Assembly (NCBI GenBank): GCA_000969725.1
Contig: JXSR01S073335.1
Length of the DNA: 31,209 bases
From: Ophiothrix spiculata
Lineage: Eukaryota; Echinodermata; Ophiuroidea; Amphilepidida; Ophiotrichidae
Reading direction: 5' to 3' (one strand)
Of this stretch, positions 17,901 through 29,900 are shown piece by piece (the first letter of the stretch is position 1; each line of letters starts with the position of its first letter). Below the pieces are notes generated by a model, which had not been told where the DNA came from, searched no databases, and worked only from the letters and a program-made list of their open reading frames with translations. Position numbers and translations under genes: made by a program.

Positions 17901-20900
17901 AAAACCCTGTTACAAAGAATTTTTAAACAAGGGCAATATACTGATTGACTGTGAAAAAAAAATACTGCACATGAAAAACAATCAGCCATGAACATACTAT
18001 CATTTGATCCTGTGAAAATGAAAGATCTTTCTCTCAAAAGCAAATAGCAGTGGAAAGGGTTTTTTTTCTCTATTTTCTGCCAAAGAAGCCTTGTCACCAG
18101 GGTATGAGATTAGAATTTCCACTTCTCCTGATTTGTAGGGGCTAGCAGTAAAATTATACACCATTTGTTGCAAAGTTGGATTGGGAGTGACCTTTGGTTT
18201 ATTTATTAGTCCTTTTGGACTATCCGGGCTTTTATACAAGCACCCATTGTGTCCTTAAGGACCAACCTGGACAAAACAAATAAACAAAAAAATAAACATA
18301 CATACAAACAAACTACTTACTATGAATATACGTTAAAGGTATAATGATCATATGTGACGCGATCAGGGGCAATGAGACACTTGTTCGCAACCACATGTTA
18401 CTGGCTTTATACAATTTTGTTCTGGTGAGCCTAATGGGCTAGTATTGATTTATTCAATGGGTTTAATACTCAATGACATGTGCACAATGAAGTATGTTCA
18501 TCTTGATGTCTAAATCTGTTTAATGAATTGCTAATAGTATTAATTTATTCAATGGACTTTTACTCAAGGACATGTACACAATGGACAATTGATCAGAGGC
18601 TGGTAATGACTGTGTGACTAACATTATAAAACCAGTAACATGTGGTTGCCGACAAGTGACTCATTTCCCCCCTGATCGCGTCACATATACGTTTGAGAAA
18701 CTTAATAGGGTTAGTGCTGATAACACAATAACAGTAGATAACTTACACTGCCATCCCAATATGTAAATCTATTATGCATCGGAGTCTCAGCTCTCCAGTC
18801 CTCCAAATCCCCCATGACAGCTAAACTGTTGCCATCATTCACCCCTTCTTCCTGTGTCCTCAGACACATCACTGTGCCATCATAAGTAGCTAATAGGAGC
18901 TCCAGACCTGGCGTTGTTGGCAGTAGGTCAGCAGCAATAAGCGATACTAGGGAGCGCTCATCTATCTCGATAACTTCCACACACTGCCCATCACCTGATA
19001 TGACATACAGGTGCTTGTCATAAGATGCAACAACCTGAACAAAGGAGAAAGTTGGTAAGTTATATTGAGATTAATGAAAACCAATATTTTTGCTTAAAAA
19101 TGTTACTCTGTTTATTCAAACTATATAAATGTGAATATTTTCAGTGGCAGAATAACAGGCGGCCTGAAATCTACAGGAAAATCAGGAGTTCATCTTGGCT
19201 GTGATGGTTTATACATGGGTTGATCAAGGTTCAATGACGCGAGAGGTTGTCAAAGAATGTGACACAATTCTACAGATATTTGTGCACATCTGTACAGTGT
19301 GCTACAGCCACTTTCAATTACAAAGCCAGGGGCCTATTTCACTAACATAATTTTTGCGATGATTTCAAAAACTCTCCCAATCTAGAATCCATCGCAATTA
19401 TCGTTCGCGATCACATTTCCATTTCACAAATATCATTCACTTTTAATCTACATGGACAAGCCTAGCACAAATTTTGAGATGATTTTGTCCAAATATGGTG
19501 CAAAAATAAAATCATGTGATATCAAGAATTTGTGATAACTTTGATTCGCAATGTTTTTTGTTGCTGCTCATTAGCATCAGTAAGATATTCATCACAAACA
19601 AAATCATCGATCAATCTTAGTGACATCGGTTCCGTGGGCATCCATCGCAAATTTGCAATGATCATTTGTGATGGATTCAGACGTTAGTGAAATAGGCCCC
19701 AGGAAGAAAAACTGCACAATAAATCTGTAATTATTCATTAATTTATTTATAGTGATGATTTTTAACTTTATTTTGTGCATAATTATCTAGTTTCATGCCT
19801 GCCAAAACACAGCATTTACAGATACTTAGGTTTTGTGCATAATTATCTAGCTTAATGCCAGCAAAAACACAGAATTATACAATCTCAATGAGGCTAAAAC
19901 ATATTCAAATTTTACTTGGCAGCAAATCTGTCAAGAGCAATAACAAATGCATTTTCTGGTATTTATTGAACTAAAACAGAAACTACTCACCACATCTGGA
20001 GGGCTAGGTCTTGGCTTCAACCTAACAACCAAAACATTGGCTAGTAGTTTACAAGACAGAGCTACTGGCCAACCAGGAAGCACTTTCCCTGTGTCACCAC
20101 TTAAGGCCCAGATATACCTAAGATTGGAGAGAAATAAACACAAGAGACACCATTAATTTACCAATCACCCATTTACAGCTGAAGAGATAGGCAATATAGA
20201 TCATATAGCATCTCCTAGGGTGTAAGAGAACATTTGTTGGCGTCAAATAAAAGCCTATTTTCATGGTATTACCATCCTCAAATTTGACATTCAAATTCAT
20301 AATAGTTAGGCTGCCATCAAATACGCATTGGTATACGGTAGGGGTTCTCAACTAGTTCTTACAATGTGCCATATAAATGAGAAATTGTCAGCTAAAGCAC
20401 CACATGCATCTGTTTTTTCAGTGTATTTCTAATGTATTTCTTTGTTTTTTGAGAGAGCAAAAGCTCCAATCTGTAATAGTCAAAGCGCCACATTTGGCGC
20501 GTGCACCGCTAATTGAGAATCCCTGGTATACGGTATTCGCTATACACTCCTGGGGAGGCATCCATGTATTTAGTGATGAAGATAATCCCTGTCAATTTCA
20601 AATATGAGTGCCTTCCCCGGGAGCGAATAGCAAATACTGTATACTTCTATGCAGCCTTAGAAAGATATTGCATAATATATAATGCAATACTCAGGCACAG
20701 CACACCAAGGGATTATAACTAACCAGAGGTTTAAAATTGCAGCATTTATTGGAACATCCCTGTCAAATTTGTGTTAACTACAACATGACAACATCCACGA
20801 CCAAGTCTTGGTTGAGTTCAGCCATCCTAGATCTCAGTGAACATGTCCCAGAGATTTCTGCTTTCCAGATCAGTACTAGCCTCTATTATATATCAAATCT

Positions 20901-23900
20901 AATGATCACCTACCCATTATTTGTTGGGATGATAACGTCCAAGACTCCATCTTGGTTGAGGTCAGCAACCCTAGATCCCGGTGAAGATGTTCCGGAGATA
21001 TCTGCTTCTCATATCGCCTGGCCTCTATTATCATATCAAATCTGATGATAACCTACCCATTATTTGTTGGGATGATAACATCCAGGACTCCATCTTGGTG
21101 GAGGTTAGCCATCCTAGATCCCGTTGAAGATCTCCTGGAGATATCTGCTTTCCAGATCGCCTGGCCTCTATTATCATATCATACCTGCTGATAACCTACC
21201 CATTATTTGTTGGGATGATAACATCCAGGACTCCATCTTGGTTGAGGTCAGCAATTCTAGATCCCGGTGAAGATGTCCCTGAGATATCTGCTTCCCATAT
21301 CGCCTGGCCTCTATCATCATAGCACATCACATTACCACTAGTATCAATGACTATCATTTCCAGTTGACCATTAACTCTAAGATCTTCAATTGTTATCTAC
21401 AAGGTAATATTAAAGAAGAATATGAAAGTAGTGGTTTGCAAGATCATGGATTTAGAGCAGAGATCAGACTATACTGCCTAGTGTTATGGTGTTGTTGTTT
21501 TTTTGGGGTAAAATTTTGGGTATTAAATAGATTAGGTGCAGATATTTGGTTGCACATAGGAAAAAACCACAAAATCCCCTTATATATAGTCCAAACCAGG
21601 CCCCTTGGGATTGGGACTTTGGTTTCTTACATATACAATTTTTTGATGGATTTGATTCCAAATTTGATGACTGCCAAAAATCTACCATTGAGGGTTTTTC
21701 AGGAAACAAAAAGTCAAAATGGCTGCCATTACAGGGGGGCAAATTTCAAAGATTTTCATGCCATTGTGTTCCTCTCTTCACAAGGATGTAGAAAAAGTAT
21801 AGTTTTACCTATCTCTGATGTTCGGTTTTTGAGTTATATCCAAAAATCGTAAAAAGGTCATTCAGGGTCACACGTTTAGCCCTATGGGAATCAAAAATTT
21901 CAAAAGTCTCCAATTTTGCTGGAAATAGTCCAAAAATATTCATTGTGCAAAACTGTCCACACAAATTAAAGTAATAGTTTCGAGTGTATCTGATCATTCC
22001 TTGCTAAGGTAACAGGCCAAACCTGTTAAGTGGGCACTGATGGCAAGTACTGATAATGAGTGTTGAGTATGTTTGGCTTGATACCATAGCAAAGATTGAT
22101 CAGAGTCATTTGAAACTATTACTTTGGTGGACAGTTTTGCACGAGGAACAATATAAGACCATTTTTAGCAAAATCGGACACTTTTGACATTTCTGACTCC
22201 CATAGGGCTAAACGTGTGACCCCTTAAATGATCTTTTCATGTTTTTGGATATAACTCAAGAACCGAACATCAGAGATGGGTAAAAAACTATGCCTTTTCT
22301 GAATCCTTGTGACGAAACGAACACATTGAACAAGATTTGACCAACATAATTTACCCCCCTGTAATGGCGGCCATTTTGATTTTGGCGTTTCCTGAAAAAC
22401 CTTTAAGGGCAGATTTTTGGCACTCACCGGATTTGGAATCAGCACCTTCAGATTGACTAGAATCTGTCAAAAACATTATATATGTAAAAAAAACAAGGTC
22501 CAAATGCCTGTAGCTTGGACTATTACTTTATGTGAATGATGCACCACACAGGATGCAAAGCATGTGTGTGTGTTTTTAAAAAATTGCAATTGACATATTT
22601 AGATGCAATAAGCAAAAATCAAAATATCATGGGTCAAGTTCCTTCTCTCTTAAGGGGTTTTCTCTGAGATGCAGCTGCTTACGACTGCGGGATAACGATT
22701 TTTTTCATAAATAGTAAGAAATCAAAAAAATGTTTGCATCCGTTTTGCGTGCTCAAATTTCAATGCACACTGAACGCATGCTTTACTAACCCGTTTGGTT
22801 AATCACTCACCACATAGCTGCGTAATATATACGCAGGAAATATGCAGACACAGAGGTGCCATCAAAGTAATCAAATTTTATCTACAAAATGCCAGTTTTG
22901 CTTGAAAACTAACACGGTGACCATATTTTTTTATTTCAGTATTTTGAAGAGCGCAAAAAGTGCTTTAACATATGTAAAAATTAAAAAAATAAATGGAGGA
23001 TTTACTATTTTACAAGCACATAATGATCGACATTTTGGAGTTTTCCCTATACTTTGTATGGTTAATCAGGTGATTTTTTTTGGAAAATATGTACTTTTTG
23101 AAATGCCTGTATCTCAAAAACGAGCACGGTGACCTATATTTCTTATTTTAGAATCGTTATCAGCACAAATAAATCTACCAAATACTAATTTTTTAAGAAA
23201 ATAAATGGAGTATTTGCATCTCAGAGAAAACCCCTTAATCTTTGACAAGGAACACAATAATTACACAATCATTCTAAAACAGTTGGATAATATAATACTG
23301 TATAAATGGTATATTTTGTGCAACATTTATTTTTGCTCTTTTTATGCTCAATTCACCTTGCTTGAAAATAAATGTTCTGCAAAAAGTAGTATGTATATTC
23401 TGCTGAACGTTTAAAAATCAAAATTGCGAAAAATAAAAGCGTGTGAAATGATTCAAAATTAGCCTTAGTCATTCGCAAAAAATAATCATGTTTGCAGTAT
23501 GAAATTACAGATCACTCTTCTTCATGTCATAAAGCCACAATATTTTCCATATAGTTTCTTTTTCCTTAAACATTTAAAGGATTATTTAATTATGCATAGT
23601 TTGCATTAACATTTTATAGCTTTACAAGTACATTATAATAATAATATGCAAGCATTTAAAAATGCACACTATTCTCTATCAACCAAGTAAGAAATTTGTC
23701 TCTGAAATGAGATCCATAGCATATCCCTTGTGTACTACAACATTGTGAACTGGTGGTTTGTGTTGTGTTAAGAGACTAGCAATGATTGATTAGGATAAAT
23801 TAAGACCAAATTGTATTTTGTGCATGAATCTTTCATAATTTATGTAAATTTTGGCTAATTTTGTTGCTACCAAATGGACAATCCTTGATCATAAGTTCAT

Positions 23901-26900
23901 ATTGAATATTCAGCAAGACTGGGTATGTTGTTATGATTAAAAAAATGGAATAATTAATTTCCTTGAATGGTCATATCGATTTAAGTGCGTTAATCGGCTG
24001 CTTACATTATACTTCAAGATTTATAAAGTATAGAGCAAAATTGGTAACTTATTTGTTCGAAGTGGCTGTTACAGACTAGTATACAATAGGTGTGTTTAAT
24101 TTTTAAAAAAATCTTACGACAAGATTGGTGAATATGTTGGTCTCCAGGGACCTTATTGTGTTTTCATATGGAAGAACCACATCAATAAACCAAAACAAAC
24201 ATACCTGACCATGTATGGGTGCTAGGTCTATGGGAAATCCTCGACGTATCCTGCCAGTAAATTCTAAAACATACAGATGTCCAGCTGAAGTTCCAACGAT
24301 AATCTCTAGAGGTCCGCCATCCCTATCCAAGTCGATCACAGTTGGTGTGAATAATATGTAGCCTGGATAGGTTTCTGTAAGCTGAAAGACAGGAAGATGA
24401 CAATGCATGATAGAGCCACCTTATTAAAATGTGCATGTACTCTTCAAAGAGCCTAACCAGTGGAATTGGTACTGCCATTTGGTTGTTGTCTTTGGGGCTA
24501 TGATAGGGCTGAAATTCTATACCTCCAGATTTTTATAAATCCAGCTCAATAGCTTTTTTTTATTTTTTTATTTACACAATCGGCTATGACATCAAACAAT
24601 TAAAAACATATTACAATCTAGATACAATATAATATAGCTTGGTATGCATGCATCCTTACTTGATTTGGCTATTAGAATTTTGAGTTGTAAAATAAATCAG
24701 CAGGCGTGTAACAGGGGTCACTAACAGAGGTCACTTGTCAGGGGATCAATAGTCCGGTTTGAGCACGATTTCCCGGCTCGAGGATGGAGTTTGGCAATGG
24801 GGGGGGGGGGGAAGAGGGTAAAAACAGGATGATTTGTCAAGATTTTCTATCATTTTCTTCCCATTCAAAGTCGTCAAATGCCAGATGTTACACTACTATA
24901 AATCAAAGTATTGAATAATGTTTATACAATAATTTAAGGTTTGAACTTGCGCTATTGACAAAATCTCGTTCAACATATTTCTGTTTTCAGTTCCTTGTAT
25001 TTATTAGATAACTTTAAAAAATAATAACAATATCGATTACTTTCATTTGCTCTGTTGTTCATGTAACATTATATGGAACATCGCCAGCATTACCTCAAGA
25101 ATGAAAAAAAAAATCTCACGTAATAATAATAAATTACTTACCATGGTGAGTTCCAAGTTGACTTGAAAGAGTGGCTGACCTGACGTCAAATTATACACAA
25201 TGATACCACCTATAAGATAATTGTCCAATTCTTGTAATGGCAGTCCAATATCAGCCAGGTCATCAATGGTCCTGCAAAAAAAGCAAATATTTGGCATCTG
25301 TTTAGGTGATAGCCTCTCTCATGTAAATTCTTTTCCAAACTACCAACTTCTCTCATTTTTATCTAATTAAAGACAAAGTGGAGGTTGTGATGCATTGATC
25401 AATGATAAATAATAACAAATTTAATCAATCTATCAAATTAAAATCTTGGCTAATTTCATAAAATAAAATATTGTCAACTTTAATAGAAGTTTGCAGTGGT
25501 TTTTCTAATTTGTAAGATGCATATAATTATATTTTCAAAGAATGTTTTCTTATTGGAGAGATGCCCCTATTTGAAAACCTTTGTTGAGTTGTTGAGCAGC
25601 AGTACATCTTTTAATACTATTAGATTTAAATGTATACGATAAGCAAATGCAAATATGGGTGGTGAACCTACTGAAGTACTAAAAAACAAGTAGAACGCTG
25701 GTTTACGTGATGCGTAAAATATGTCCCCGCCGAATGTGGAGATCAGTAATTTGACCTCAAATGACCTTTTGACCTTGACTGACCTTGACCTTGGGTCAAG
25801 AGCTATCCATGGTCCAAATTTAATCTATATAGGGTCAAGGGTTCATGAGTTATAGCCGTGACCTTGAAACGACCTTGGATGACCTCAGGTCAACTTTTTG
25901 AACATTTTTGAGATTTGACCTCAACTCACCTTTTGAACTTGAACGACCTTGACCACACCCCCAAAAAGTTGCGCAGCGCAAGTATATCCCGAGACCCTTC
26001 ATGTCACCAAGTTTCGTTACCGTAGGCCTTACGGTCCCGGAGATAGAAGCAGGTTAACATTTGGGTTAAAATTTTCATCACGGACACACAGACGGACGGA
26101 GCTCATTTTATAGTCCCCATCCCGAACTCGTTTCGGCGGGGACAAAAATTCATTCTGGACGGTACCAAATCTTATCGCGTGAACATCAATTCAATCAAAT
26201 CGATCATCAAGTCACACAGCAACAGAACTGTCAAATCACGCAAGCTCATAAGTATCGCGTGTGAACTTTAACATCGGCGCACAAGATGCGTAAAAGTGAA
26301 AAGGTTTTCGTCAGCCGACTATAGACACCTCTTGACACCATTTTTGTGTGAATTAATCAAGTATGTGCAACTGTAATTTGTAAAATACCAAAACCCAATA
26401 TTTCACACACTATAATAGGAACACCTGTTGTTGACAAAATATTACATCAAGAAAGACTACAAAATTTATATAATTTTACCTGTACATTTCTTTGTCAAAG
26501 TAATAGCTGAGCGGTAGTATGAGCTCTTCGGTAACACCATCACTATTTAAATCAGCTATAACTGGTGTAGCTAACACATGTGGTGGAACATTCACATACA
26601 GACTATCAGAGGTTCTTCCTGCTTTCTGTGCTTGAGCACCAGGTACCTTAATAAAACAAAGCCGAGCAAAATAAAACACATTTAAGGCTGATGTGTACCC
26701 ATCAATTTTGGTAGATATTTTTGCTCTGTAACTTAACAACTGTTATTGAGAACACTTTAAAGAAGTGAATTGCATGCTGAACATGATGTTGATGTCTGTT
26801 CCTGGAAAGTCTGCTTGGCTAGACCTGTGAACTGTTGTATTTTTTTAAATCTAGAAAAAATTATAAATGATCGGTTTTATCAATTTTTTGACTTTTAGAT

Positions 26901-29900
26901 TAATTCTTTTTTAAATATTGCCAAACTAGAGGTGAAAATTGAAAAAAAAAAAAAACTTCTGGCAATAATCCAATAATAAGGAATAAAATCAAAAAGTCGA
27001 GACAACTGACACTGGTCATTTGTTACATGATTCATTTTTTACAAAACTCTTTTAGTAAGGCTTTGCAAAAAACTTAATGTCATGAATTTTGATCAAAAAT
27101 TATCAGGATCTGCACGTCTATCCGATTTTAGATATGTATACTTTTATATTCATTGAATTTATAGAGACAGAGAACTGCTCCAAAGAGCATGGGTTGACAC
27201 CAGCCTTAATAACCTTTGTCATTTATTCATATAATATTGGATGGCTTTAAGAGCGTTACTAGGAGATACCTTGACAATGAGAGCATTATTTCCTGAATGA
27301 GACCCATAATATTAAATCATAAATCATACATCAGGCTGACTAAATTAAAATTGTTAATTTGTAAAATTAACCTCAACTTGTTGACTCATGTCTGCATGTA
27401 CTAGAGCATACATGGAGTTGCAATTATTGCAGAGTGGTTTTTTTTTCAAAATTCACCTGTTCAATAGCAGCTGGCATACAATACTACATTTTCAGAAAGT
27501 AAAATGTAAACCCAGATCGTAAAAAAAAATATTACTCATATTGCAGAGGTTGGACAGTGCTTGTCCTACACATTAATGTGGTCGCAGTTTGCTATCGTGT
27601 AGGGATTTATTAAAAAACGATTGAAAAGGAATTCTTCAAAAATCCGAGCCAATTTTTAGAATTTCGAACAATTTATCTTATTATGTATGTGTGTGTACAT
27701 TTAAGGGCTTTGATCAGTATGATTTAAATACAGGTCATTAGCACTGAGCCTTGTGAGCCAATTCAACATATAAAAAAAACAGACAATAAACTATGCAAAT
27801 ACAGCAAATGGCAGCTATTGGACTAAGTGAATTTTGGAAAAACACTCTTTAATGCTTTCTATAGATAGCAAAACTAAATGCATGGCATTGTTTTAAACTA
27901 TTCTCTAGAACATCGATATTTACAATAGGAGCGCAGATATATGGAACATTTGACCAGTTCATCAGCACCTGGTTCATCAGTAAAAAATATTAAGAGACCG
28001 TTTCAAAACTTCACCACCAAACTACAGTCTCTTTCTTGTTTACAGCAAAAGTTTAAAGCCTGTTGAGTAGATTTATTGACATTATCTATATAAAACACAT
28101 TTTGTATGAAAAGTTTTCAGCATAGATCCACAGGTTGACAGTCACATACAAATTGTGCACTTCCTATTTCCTTATTCACTGTTTTATTTTGAGAACATCG
28201 ACAATTTTGACTTATGTAATCTAGATTTATAGATAAAGGTTTGTATCTGCTATTTTCAAGAAACCTTTTTAAACTTGAATTACGATATGCTCTCATTTCA
28301 CATCTATTTACAAACCTTATGTGCCAATGGCTTGATGAACATATTGATGTTAGATGGCGTGATGATAACATCTCTCTGAAACATCACATACGTTGTTGTG
28401 ATGTGTGGAACCTGCGGGAAACAAGACAGGCATTAATGATACAGGCATAAAACATTTAATAGGTTTGAACTGGATTTCAGCTACGTGCGAAAATTCACAA
28501 ACTTGGAATTTTTGAAATATACCACATGTCCACATTGGAAGAAATACTGTTACAGTATCAAGGACATAAGATATCAACAATACTCTCAACAACACAGGAC
28601 TTCATTGATGAGGATATGTTTCATATCAAAAATTCAAAGTATGTGAACTTATAACCAGCACTGAAAGCTAGTTTAAACCTTTAATATGTTTATCTACCAG
28701 GATACATGAACTGTCAATAAAAAAATGTACACCATTATAAAGGGTCTAACGGATGTGCGTGACAAAGACTGGAGTAAATTTGTTTGAATCAAGGGCTTTA
28801 AAAAGGTGGTATTAATTTTGCAAAGGTATGGGAAAGGCCACAATATGAGAGGTGCTCTGGCAAAATGAGAGGAAAGTCACAAATTTTAAAATCGAGTTTA
28901 TGACATATTTCAATTCTCTAAAATCTCATTCAATCAATTAACCTTGAATAATTGCACTTCGCGACAAAGTTGACCTTCAAAACTTTAGGTATAGTTTGAA
29001 GGCGTTTAATGGCAAAAACGAAATTTGACTTTTTCACCTTTTTTACTTTAGATGCTATTTATTCAAAATGTAGATTTGCGACTTTCCTCTCATTTTGCCA
29101 GAGCAGCCCACATATGGTTTGTTGGTTATGGATGGCAAGTTCATTGCTATATTTATAAGTGTTTGTGTGATGGATTTATGATATTAAGACTCTTCACACC
29201 GGAAATTTGTGTGTCTAGCTTAATGCACAGTGCAATAGACACTACTGGAAAAATAGACTCGCTTTGTGTGTGAAAAAAGATTTATGATTGCACACTTTAT
29301 CCATCAAGTAATTTTGTGTGCTCTAAATAGCTGACTGAGCTTGTTTCAAAACAAAAATCTGGAGGTGAACAACAGAGTACCATGAAGGACAACAAGATGG
29401 TTGATTACAGCAATTTTAGTCAATTCAATTCAATCATTTCAGTCAAAATTCATCATTTAATTCCTTAAATCTACCAACCTTTATAGTGTATTCTTGCATC
29501 AGATGACCTTGTAAATTCAGGAATCTGATCTCACCATCTGAAGAGCAAACCATGACCTCGGATTTACCATCTCTATCAATGTCAAACTGGAATCAAACAT
29601 GTGAACAGACATATAGTATACAAACCATGTGAACAGACATATAGTATACAAACCATGTGAACAGACATATAGTATACAAACCATGATCTCAGATTTACCA
29701 TCTCTATCAATGTCAAACTGAAATCAAACATGCAGAAATATAGTATACAAATATTGTCTGATTGTAAGGAGGAAGATGAAAATTAATTCCCAGGTGATTT
29801 TGAAAACACCAAAAGCAAATAATTTACACCAAACCTTGAATAAATAAATTTGATTTCTATACTAAATATACAAATTCTTGCCATCTGATTAGTATGGCCA

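Noticed and set aside
20737-21045. 102-codon plus-strand frame
   Set aside because: It is the antisense of the exon 6 duplication units.
21364-21852. 162-codon plus-strand frame, and 92- and 81-codon frames overlapping it
   Set aside because: They lie across DEX1-like exon 6 antisense and the arms of the long inverted repeat; the composition is that of the repeat and no motif is recognisable.
29598-29681. CRISPR-like array of 28-bp repeats
   Set aside because: The copies are directly adjacent with no spacers, in an intron of an animal gene.
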